DNA of 17,748 bases from assembly GCA_023413275.1 (NCBI GenBank), contig JAEZPX010000030.1, forward strand, positions 1-17,748, read 5' to 3'. The translations under genes and the position numbers were made by a program. Under the pieces are notes generated by a model. It did no database searches, was not told the origin of the DNA, and saw only the letters and a list, made by a program, of their open reading frames with translations. Below are positions 1 through 5,821 of this stretch, in pieces (within the stretch, counting starts at the first letter, position 1; each line of letters begins with the position of its first letter). Source of the DNA: Bacillota bacterium. GTDB lineage: Bacteria; Bacillota; Clostridia; Lachnospirales; Anaerotignaceae.

Positions 1-264
1 ATATATTTCCATTGTGGTGTACCATATCAGAAGACTGGGCAAACTAAGTGTAAACCTAATTTTGTTTTGCATCATTGTAGAATTTCTTACGATACATGGA
101 AAAGTGTTTGGGGTTGGTATTCAGAAATTTTGGCTATTTGATGAGGAGATGGCATTTTCAGAAAATGGGTATAGGTATAAGCCTTTCTTTTCTATTTCTA
201 TGGTTTTGTTATAGAGACAGAGCATAATTAAATTTAAAAACAGTGGATACTTACAAAAAATGTA
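1..264. other. No recognisable gene in upstream region
   Basis: AT-rich stretch with no gene I can support. A 66-codon open frame (14-214, + strand) starts at a GTG without a Shine-Dalgarno sequence, and its translation resembles no family I recognise. The region probably holds the end of an intergenic spacer upstream of the TetR regulator. No hairpin terminator or repeat stood out. Confidence 0.5.
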
Positions 265-293
265 TTGACAAAAAACAATGCATCCCATAAAAT
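265..293 (+). promoter_or_regulatory. Sigma-A promoter of the TetR/ABC operon
   Basis: A perfect -35 hexamer TTGACA (265-270) is followed by a 17-bp spacer and the -10 TAAAAT (288-293, 5 of 6 matches). Transcription would start near 299-301, inside the palindrome at 297-309. No second promoter or terminator is clear between the regulator and the transporter, so this promoter may drive all three genes. Confidence 0.8.
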
Positions 294-296
294 TAA

Positions 297-309
297 ACTG
301 ACGTTCAGT
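297..309. promoter_or_regulatory. Palindromic operator, probably for the TetR regulator
   Basis: ACTGA-CGT-TCAGT is a perfect 5-bp inverted repeat with a 3-bp centre, and one more matched pair lies further out. It covers the expected transcription start just downstream of the -10 box and ends about 20 bp before the start codon of the TetR gene. TetR-family repressors commonly bind short palindromes of this kind at their own promoters. Autorepression is therefore likely, but it is inferred from position and symmetry only. Confidence 0.65.
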
Positions 310-330
310 CTAATTTAGGAGGCAATGGAT

Positions 331-975
331 ATGCGCATCATTAAAGACGCCGACGTGCGTAAAAATGAGATACTAGACGCCGCTGAGGAGCTGTTTAACA
401 TAAACGGCTTTGACGGCACAACAATCAGTGCGATTATAGAAAGAGCGGGAATCGCAAGAGGAACTGTATATTATCATTTTAAATCAAAAGAAGATGTTTT
501 GGATGCTCTCATCGAGCGACATTGCGAAAGACTTTTAGAAGACGCAAAACAGATTGCTAAGGATAGAAATATTCCGGTAATGAAACGATTAATTCAGACG
601 TTAATGGCAATGAATGGTGATAAAGGGGGAGCGCCAGGGGTTCTGACCCAGCAGATGCATAGACCCCAGAATGCTTTAATGCATCAGAAAACACATCAAA
701 CAATGCTGGAAGGCATACCCCCTATCCTGATGGATATTATTGAGGATGGTATGAAAGAAGGTATATTCCATACACCTTATCCATATGAGAGCTTGGAAAT
801 GGTAGTGGCTCATGTGAACACCATTTTTGATGACTATTCCGAAAAGCTTATTGGTGAGGAATTATTAAAAAGAATCAAGGCCTTTATCTTTAATCTGGAA
901 CGACTTTTTGGGGCTGAACCAGGGTGCTTTGACAGTGTTATCACATTGTTTCATATGGATAAGCATGATGCTTAA
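331..975 (+). CDS. TetR/AcrR-family transcriptional regulator
   Basis: Predicted DNA-binding repressor of 214 residues, the usual TetR length. The N-terminal third has the TetR helix-turn-helix pattern: 'ILDAAEELFNINGFDGTTI', then 'IIERAGIARGTVYYHFKSKED' as the recognition helix and turn. The C-terminal two thirds is a helical ligand-binding domain of unknown specificity. I place the start at the ATG at 331: the strong AGGAGG (317-322) lies 8 nt before it, whereas the in-frame ATG at 325 would leave only 2 nt. A palindromic operator lies over its own transcription start. The gene precedes an FtsX-type ABC transporter by 117 bp on the same strand, so it probably controls that transporter in response to a compound. 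The inducer cannot be told from sequence. Confidence 0.93.
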   Translation: MRIIKDADVRKNEILDAAEELFNINGFDGTTISAIIERAGIARGTVYYHFKSKEDVLDALIERHCERLLEDAKQIAKDRNIPVMKRLIQTLMAMNGDKGGAPGVLTQQMHRPQNALMHQKTHQTMLEGIPPILMDIIEDGMKEGIFHTPYPYESLEMVVAHVNTIFDDYSEKLIGEELLKRIKAFIFNLERLFGAEPGCFDSVITLFHMDKHDA

Positions 976-1092
976 TCATTTTTTCGAAACAAATAAGTCT
1001 ACAGTTTGTGTTTCATTGGGTTTAGCATTTAGCATAACAATTGGCAAAACATGATCATTTTTTGGCTTAGGCACTTAGAATTGAGGTGAAAT

Positions 1093-3414
1093 ATGTATCG
1101 AAAACTTATTTTAAATGATATTAAGAAAAGCAAGCTCATCACCATTACCATTACCGTATTTATTCTGTTAGCGGCAATGCTCACTTCCATGGCGGCAATA
1201 CTTTCTGTGAACCTTTTTTCCTCTATTGAGGGTATGATGGAAAATGCTAAGACACCTCACTTTTTGCAGATGCATTCGGGTGAAATAAATGTGCAGAAAC
1301 TTTCAAATTTTGTACATGAGCAGGAAAATATTGAAGATTTTCAAGTCGCATCCTTTTTAAATATAGAGGGTTCGGAAATAATTATCGGTGAGAATTCTCT
1401 AGCTGGTTCTATACAGGATAACGGACTTTCCGTGCAAAGCCAACAATTTGACTTTCTTCTTAATTTTGATGGAGAGATGATCACCCCTGCCAAAGGAGAG
1501 ATTTATGTTCCCATTTATTATATGAAAAGTGGTCAGGCAAATATCGGGGATAGTGTTGTGATTCACGGTGTGCATTTTAAGGTTGCCGGATTTGTGCGGG
1601 ATTCTCAGATGAACCCTTCAATGATTTCTTCCAAACGGTTTCTTGTGAACCAGGCTGATTTTGATTTGATTAGGGATTTTGGAAAGCTAGAGTACCTCAT
1701 AGAGTTTCGTTTCAACGACCCATCTGAGGCTTCTGCTTTTGAAGCAGAATATCTTTCTGAGGGGCTGCCGTCTAACGGGCCCCCTGCTATTACCTATTCC
1801 TTGTTCAAAATGGCAAATGCAATTGACGATGGTATCATGATTGCAGTGCTAATACTCATCAGCGTACTTGTAATCATCGTTGGTTTCTTATGTATCCGAT
1901 TCACATTGCTGGCAAAAATAGAGGAGGATTACCGAGAAATCGGTGTGTTGAAAGCAATTGGCCTGAGAACACACAGCATTCGGCAGTTGTATCTGGCTAA
2001 ATATGGTGCCCTTGGAGGAATTGCCTGCGTTGGAGGCTTTGTATTTTCCTTATTGGCAAAAGAGCCTTTCTTAGCAAATATGCGTTTATATATGGGAGAG
2101 ACCGGTGGCTCAGAGCTGGGCATGTTGATTGGAATGCTAAGTGTCTTAATTATCTTTTTTGTTGTAATGCTGTATGTGAATGGAGTTTTACGACGTTTCA
2201 AAAAAATTTCTGCGGCGGAGGCCATCCGTTTCGGGGCGCCACAGGAAAAATCAAAATTAGGAAGAGGCTCACGACTCTCTGGCGTTAGAGTGCTTTCCCC
2301 CAATATTTTTCTTGGTCTAAAGGATGTTTTAATCAGGAAAAAGCTTTATGTTACGATGCTTCTGGTACTGGTTATCTCCTGCTTTTTGATAATAGTGCCG
2401 CAGAATATCTACAATACGATTTCTCAGCGGAACTTTATGACTTATATGGGCATAGGTGAATGTGATATGCGTATGGATATTCAGCAAAAGGATAATATTG
2501 GTATAAGATCCGAGGAGATTGCAGGCTTTATGGCAAAGGATTCAGAGATAGAAGAATACACGGTGCTAACAAGCTATATGGTTGACATGCCTAAGGCAGA
2601 TGGGACGATTGGGAAGCTTAAGGTAGAGTTGGGGGATCATTCTATTTTTCCAATCAAGTATTCATCGGGCAGGGCGCCAAGGAGTGAATCTGAGATTGCT
2701 GTTTCGCGTTTTGTTGCAGATGATCTGAATTTAGGAATCAATGATTCCATTTCCCTGATTGTTGATGGGAGAGAAAAAGCCCTTAACATATGCGGAGTAT
2801 ATTCAGATATTACAAATGGAGGCAAAACTGCCAAGGCCATTTTTCACACGAAGGAAGGCAAGATTCTTTGGAGCATTATTCCGGTGAGGCTCCAAAGGGG
2901 AGTGGATGCTTCCGAAAAAGTAGTTGCGTACAAGGAGCAGTTTTCCTATGCAAAGGTAGCGGATATTGATGAATATGTCAAGCAGTCATTTGGCGGAATT
3001 ATTGATGCGGTACAAAAGGTTTCCTATGCAGCCATTGCTATTGCTATTTTGCTCACCATGCTGGTTACGGTTCTATTTATGAAAATGCTTCTGACAAAGG
3101 AACGTTATTCTATTGCTGTGATGAAATCACTGGGCTTTAAAACAACTGATATCCGTATTCAATATATGGCCAGAGCGTACACCGTACTATTTTTGGGTAT
3201 ATTGATTGGTACAATTTTGGCAAACACATTGGGAGAGCTTTTGGGAGCTGGACTGATTGCATCCTTTGGTGCATCTTCATTCCGTTTTGTGATTAATCCT
3301 GTGTTTGCATACCTATTTTCACCGATTCTTATGGTGGCTAGTGTAGGGGTTGCAACACGGCTAGGCATCTCGGGTATTTCCTCATTTAAAATACCGGATT
3401 ATATTAAGGAGTAG
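1093..3414 (+). CDS. ABC transporter permease, FtsX/MacB type
   Basis: Integral membrane subunit (773 aa) of an FtsX-superfamily ABC transporter. I see eight likely membrane segments: about 15-38, 246-270, 302-322, 343-364, 417-436, 643-664, 694-715 and 735-756. Segments 1 and 5 are each followed by a large extracytoplasmic domain of about 200 residues. This is the duplicated FtsX layout seen in LolC/E-like and long MacB-type permeases. The cytoplasmic motif that follows the second helix of each half is present twice: 'EIGVLKAIGLRTHSI' (282-296) and 'SIAVMKSLGFKTTDI' (673-687). A GAGGTGA ribosome binding site lies at 1083-1089. The ATPase gene starts 4 nt after the stop, so the two are translationally linked. 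Such pairs act as mechanotransmission pumps for lipids, peptides or drugs; the substrate here is unknown. Confidence 0.9.
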   Translation: MYRKLILNDIKKSKLITITITVFILLAAMLTSMAAILSVNLFSSIEGMMENAKTPHFLQMHSGEINVQKLSNFVHEQENIEDFQVASFLNIEGSEIIIGENSLAGSIQDNGLSVQSQQFDFLLNFDGEMITPAKGEIYVPIYYMKSGQANIGDSVVIHGVHFKVAGFVRDSQMNPSMISSKRFLVNQADFDLIRDFGKLEYLIEFRFNDPSEASAFEAEYLSEGLPSNGPPAITYSLFKMANAIDDGIMIAVLILISVLVIIVGFLCIRFTLLAKIEEDYREIGVLKAIGLRTHSIRQLYLAKYGALGGIACVGGFVFSLLAKEPFLANMRLYMGETGGSELGMLIGMLSVLIIFFVVMLYVNGVLRRFKKISAAEAIRFGAPQEKSKLGRGSRLSGVRVLSPNIFLGLKDVLIRKKLYVTMLLVLVISCFLIIVPQNIYNTISQRNFMTYMGIGECDMRMDIQQKDNIGIRSEEIAGFMAKDSEIEEYTVLTSYMVDMPKADGTIGKLKVELGDHSIFPIKYSSGRAPRSESEIAVSRFVADDLNLGINDSISLIVDGREKALNICGVYSDITNGGKTAKAIFHTKEGKILWSIIPVRLQRGVDASEKVVAYKEQFSYAKVADIDEYVKQSFGGIIDAVQKVSYAAIAIAILLTMLVTVLFMKMLLTKERYSIAVMKSLGFKTTDIRIQYMARAYTVLFLGILIGTILANTLGELLGAGLIASFGASSFRFVINPVFAYLFSPILMVASVGVATRLGISGISSFKIPDYIKE

Positions 3415-3418
3415 GCTT

Positions 3419-4177
3419 ATGAAGAAAATAATCAGTGGAAAAAGTATTGTTAAGACCTATGGTAAAGGGCAGGAAAAGACAAATGCCTTAAATCATGTGG
3501 ATATAGAAATAACAGCTGGAGAATTTGTAGGGGTGATGGGGCCGTCGGGCTGTGGGAAATCCACACTACTTTTTGCTTTGAGTGGTACTGATACCATTGA
3601 TAGTGGAGAGATTGAATTTGATGGTCAAGCGTTATCACAATTAAACGAAAATGCCCTTGCTGATATACGCAGGACAAAGATGGGCTTTGTATTTCAGCAG
3701 CCTACCATGCTTAAAAATTTAAATATTCTTGATAATATCATTCTTCCCAGCATACAGAACAACAAAAAAGATGCTAAAAACATAATAGCAAAAGCAAAAA
3801 AGCTACTGAAAGACACAGGCCTCTCCAATTTGGAGAATAGAGGTATCAACGAAATATCCGGTGGTCAGTTACAGCGTGCTGGCATTTGCCGTGCCCTAAT
3901 GAACGACCCTCAAATTTTGTTTGCAGATGAGCCCACTGGTGCCCTTAACTCCAAATCTTCAGAAGAAATTATGGAGTTGTTTTTAAACATTCATAGAAAA
4001 GGTACTGCTATTATGCTGGTAACCCACGATGCGAAGGTTGCGTCTAGGGCGGAAAGAGTTTTGTTTATGAAAGACGGCAAAATTGAATCTCAGCTTTTTT
4101 TAGGGAAGTATGATGGAGTTAGTATGGATAGCAGAATAAATCAGATCGTTTTAAAAATGCGGGATTTTAATATATAA
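3419..4177 (+). CDS. ABC transporter ATP-binding protein (LolD/MacB family)
   Basis: Cytoplasmic ATPase subunit (252 aa) partnering the upstream permease. All nucleotide-binding motifs are intact: Walker A GPSGCGKST (41-49), Q-loop VFQQP (91-95), signature ISGGQLQRA (146-154), Walker B ILFADE (166-171) with 'EPTGALN', and H-loop His203 in 'VTHD'. The 'ADEPTGALNS' wording is typical of the LolD/MacB/FtsE group that pairs with FtsX-type permeases. A C-terminal tail of about 25 residues extends beyond the core domain. The ribosome binding site AAGGAG (3406-3411) lies within the last codons of the permease, and the ATG follows its stop by 4 nt. This indicates an operon with coupled translation. 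An 11-bp hairpin terminator follows at 4294. Confidence 0.93.
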   Translation: MKKIISGKSIVKTYGKGQEKTNALNHVDIEITAGEFVGVMGPSGCGKSTLLFALSGTDTIDSGEIEFDGQALSQLNENALADIRRTKMGFVFQQPTMLKNLNILDNIILPSIQNNKKDAKNIIAKAKKLLKDTGLSNLENRGINEISGGQLQRAGICRALMNDPQILFADEPTGALNSKSSEEIMELFLNIHRKGTAIMLVTHDAKVASRAERVLFMKDGKIESQLFLGKYDGVSMDSRINQIVLKMRDFNI

Positions 4178-4237
4178 TATCTTTTTTGTATAATAATATA
4201 AGAAGGAAGTAAGAATAAAAGGTTTCTATATTATCTG

Positions 4238-4262
4238 TTTCAGCTATGTGTGGCAGCTGAAA
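4238..4262 (+). other. Hairpin in the ABC operon 3' region
   Basis: TTTCAGCT (4238-4245) pairs perfectly with AGCTGAAA (4255-4262) around a 9-nt loop. The flank is A-rich rather than T-rich, so it is not a good terminator alone. It may protect the 3' end together with the terminator about 30 nt downstream. Confidence 0.45.
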
Positions 4263-4293
4263 ATTGTATAAAATCTTTGTCTTTAAAAACTGT

Positions 4294-4328
4294 AACGACT
4301 GTTCCGAATAGAACAGTCGTTATTTGTT
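4294..4328 (+). terminator. Intrinsic terminator of the TetR/ABC operon
   Basis: AACGACTGTTC (4294-4304) pairs perfectly with GAACAGTCGTT (4311-4321) around a 6-nt loop, giving an 11-bp stem followed by the moderately T-rich ATTTGTT. It lies 116 bp after the ATPase stop and separates the transporter operon from the str operon. Confidence 0.8.
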
Positions 4329-4333
4329 ATAAT
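4325..4333 (+). promoter_or_regulatory. Possible extended -10 promoter upstream of rpsL
   Basis: TGTTATAAT matches the extended -10 form TGnTATAAT exactly. No matching -35 lies at 16-18 bp; that position falls inside the preceding terminator stem. If used, it would transcribe the hairpins at 4338-4400 and give rpsL a leader of about 300 nt. The stronger rpsL promoter is at 4502-4530. Confidence 0.35.
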
Positions 4334-4337
4334 ACGC

Positions 4338-4400
4338 CAAGGGGGTGAGAAATAGCAACCTTTGCCATAAGGAAGTCAAGAGATTGGATGACTGTTATGG
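4338..4400 (+). other. Two adjacent hairpins, possible structured leader
   Basis: CAAGGG (4338-4343) can pair with CCTTTG (4359-4364, one G-U), and directly after it CCATAA (4365-4370) pairs with TTATGG (4395-4400), with an inner AGTC/GACT (4374-4377 with 4390-4393). The two stems would stack. I do not recognise a known riboswitch or T-box: no T-box sequence, no c-di-GMP or fluoride core. From here to the promoter at 4502 I see only AT-rich DNA and a 10-bp direct repeat CTTTTCAGAA (4487-4496 and 4506-4515). Confidence 0.35.
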
Positions 4401-4501
4401 CCACAAAATAATAAAATTTCTTATTTTTAAAGACATTTTCCTTCAAAAATAGAAAATCATGTTTAAAGAGTGGGAAAAATGGTTAGCTTTTCAGAAAAAC
4501 C

Positions 4502-4530
4502 TTGACTTTTCAGAATCCGGATGATAGAAT
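4502..4530 (+). promoter_or_regulatory. Main promoter of the str operon (rpsL)
   Basis: TTGACT (4502-4507), a 17-bp spacer and TAGAAT (4525-4530), each 5 of 6 to the sigma-A consensus. Transcription would begin near 4537, giving a leader of about 107 nt before rpsL. Confidence 0.75.
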
Positions 4531-4643
4531 TTCCTAGTGTCTACAACTATGGGCTTTTCTAAGCGTGCCTGTATTTGTACACTTTAAAGGCAAAATTATT
4601 GCAAGAGCAGATCGTATTTATTTTTTATAAGGAGGTGCAATTA

Positions 4644-5078
4644 ATGCCTACGTTTAATCAGTTAGTAAGAAAAGGCAGACAGACTATTGAGAAAAAATCA
4701 ACAGCACCCGCTTTGCAGAAAGGCTTGAACTCTCTGCAGAAGAAAGCAACAGATGTTTCTTCTCCTCAGAAACGTGGTGTATGTACAGCAGTTAAGACTT
4801 CCACACCTAAGAAGCCTAACTCCGCGCTCAGAAAGATCGCCAGAGTTCGTCTTTCCAATGGTATTGAAGTAACAGCTTATATCCCCGGTGAAGGCCACAA
4901 CCTTCAGGAGCATAGCGTTGTTTTGATCAGAGGCGGTAGAGTAAAGGACCTTCCCGGTGTGCGTTATCACATCGTCAGAGGTACATTGGATACAGCAGGC
5001 GTTGCAAAGAGAATGCAAGCTAGATCCAAATACGGCGCAAAACGCCCTAAAGCAGGCAAAACAGCGGCAAAGAAGTAA
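4644..5078 (+). CDS. rpsL: 30S ribosomal protein S12
   Basis: Ribosomal protein S12 of the small-subunit decoding centre, 144 aa. The conserved core is unmistakable: 'PQKRGVCTAVKTSTPKKPNSALRK' region (41-64), 'GEGHNLQEHSVVLIRGGRVKDLPGVRYH' region (82-109) and the end 'ARSKYGAKRPK'. An insertion at about residues 24-39, compared with the proteobacterial protein, is usual in Firmicutes. The lysines at 56-57 (TPKKPNS) and 101 (RVKDLPG), where substitutions give streptomycin resistance, are the wild-type residues. I start at ATG 4644 because a full AAGGAGGTG (4629-4637) precedes it; an upstream in-frame start at 4575 would add 23 residues foreign to the family. First gene of the str operon, followed by rpsG after 148 nt. 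Confidence 0.98.
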   Translation: MPTFNQLVRKGRQTIEKKSTAPALQKGLNSLQKKATDVSSPQKRGVCTAVKTSTPKKPNSALRKIARVRLSNGIEVTAYIPGEGHNLQEHSVVLIRGGRVKDLPGVRYHIVRGTLDTAGVAKRMQARSKYGAKRPKAGKTAAKK

Positions 5079-5095
5079 TTACAATAAAATGAGAA

Positions 5096-5185
5096 ATGCC
5101 TTATACAGATCAATAAAATCTGCGATTGCTTAGACGAGATATACATTGAATGTTAAGGCATGAAAACACGGGTATCACACCCGTG
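5096..5185 (+). promoter_or_regulatory. Structured rpsL-rpsG spacer, candidate S7 control site
   Basis: ATGCCTTA (5096-5103) pairs perfectly with TAAGGCAT (5154-5161), closing a domain that contains CAGAT (5106-5110) paired with ATCTG (5118-5122). Next to it CACGGGT (5167-5173) pairs with ACCCGTG (5179-5185). In E. coli, S7 represses its operon by binding the rpsL-rpsG spacer; whether this different fold does the same is inference. CCTTA (5099-5103) could also pair with TAAGG of the rpsG ribosome binding site (5211-5215), as an alternative state. Confidence 0.45.
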
Positions 5186-5226
5186 AAGTACCGAGAATAT
5201 GATTATTCATTAAGGAGGGAAGAATC

Positions 5227-5697
5227 GTGCCAAGAAAAGGACATGTTGCGAAAAGAGAGGTTTTAGCAGACCCTGTTTACAATAGCAAGCTTGTAACAAA
5301 GCTTATCAACAGCATTATGTTGGATGGTAAAAAAGGTGTTGCTGAAAAGATCGTTTATGGTGCATTCGACAAAGTAGCAGAAAAGACAGGTAAAGAAGCT
5401 TTAGAAGCTTTCGAAGAAGCTTTGGGCAATATCATGCCTGTATTGGAAGTTAAAGCACGCCGTGTTGGTGGTGCAACTTACCAGGTTCCTATGGAAGTTA
5501 GACCTGAAAGACGCCAGACTCTGGGTCTTCGTTGGTTAACCATTTATTCCAGAAAACGTGGCGAAAAGACCATGGTTGATCGTTTGGCTAACGAGCTCAT
5601 CGATGCATTAAGCAATGCAGGTGGCGCTTGCAAGAAGAAAGACGAAACACACAAAATGGCAGATGCAAACAAAGCATTCTCTCATTTCAAGTGGTAA
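5227..5697 (+). CDS. rpsG: 30S ribosomal protein S7
   Basis: Ribosomal protein S7, 156 aa, the normal bacterial length. It initiates assembly of the 30S head by binding 16S rRNA and contacts the E-site tRNA. Recognisable segments are the N-terminal 'MPRKGHVAKREVLADPVYNSKLVTKLIN' region, 'KARRVGGATYQVPMEVRPERR' region (76-96) and the C-terminal 'HKMADANKAFSHFKW'. The start is GTG at 5227, preceded by AAGGAGG (5212-5218) with an 8-nt gap; no ATG nearby would fit the family. It lies between rpsL and fusA in the str operon. Both flanking spacers can fold into hairpins, which suggests post-transcriptional control of this gene and of fusA. Confidence 0.98.
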   Translation: MPRKGHVAKREVLADPVYNSKLVTKLINSIMLDGKKGVAEKIVYGAFDKVAEKTGKEALEAFEEALGNIMPVLEVKARRVGGATYQVPMEVRPERRQTLGLRWLTIYSRKRGEKTMVDRLANELIDALSNAGGACKKKDETHKMADANKAFSHFKW

Positions 5698-5712
5698 TAA
5701 ATTGGAATGGAT

Positions 5713-5815
5713 ACGAAAGGTTTTGGAAATACTATTCTTTGGGCGCATTTTTTATAAGATGTGCCTAAACCCTTTCGTTTGGTTTTTGGTTTAGTGAAAG
5801 ATAACAAAGGAGGAG
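5713..5815 (+). promoter_or_regulatory. rpsG-fusA spacer with alternative pairings at the fusA RBS
   Basis: State 1: ACGAAAGG (5713-5720) pairs perfectly with CCTTTCGT (5771-5778), extended by TTT (5721-5723) with AAA (5767-5769) around one bulged C. It encloses a hairpin of 5741-5748 with 5759-5766 (two G-U). State 2: the same CCTTTCGTT (5771-5779) pairs with AACAAAGG (5803-5810) with one bulged C, covering the fusA Shine-Dalgarno (AAAGGAGGAG, 5806-5815). A third option pairs CTAAACC (5765-5771) with GGTTTAG (5788-5794). States 1 and 2 exclude each other. The switch function is inferred. Confidence 0.5.
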
Positions 5816-5821
5816 TAAAGC

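Noticed and set aside
14..214. 66-codon open frame near the window start
   Set aside because: GTG start without a ribosome binding site and no recognisable family; likely chance in AT-rich DNA.
4644..5078. Streptomycin-resistance changes in S12
   Set aside because: Lys at both TPKKPNS positions and at RVKDLPG are the wild-type residues.
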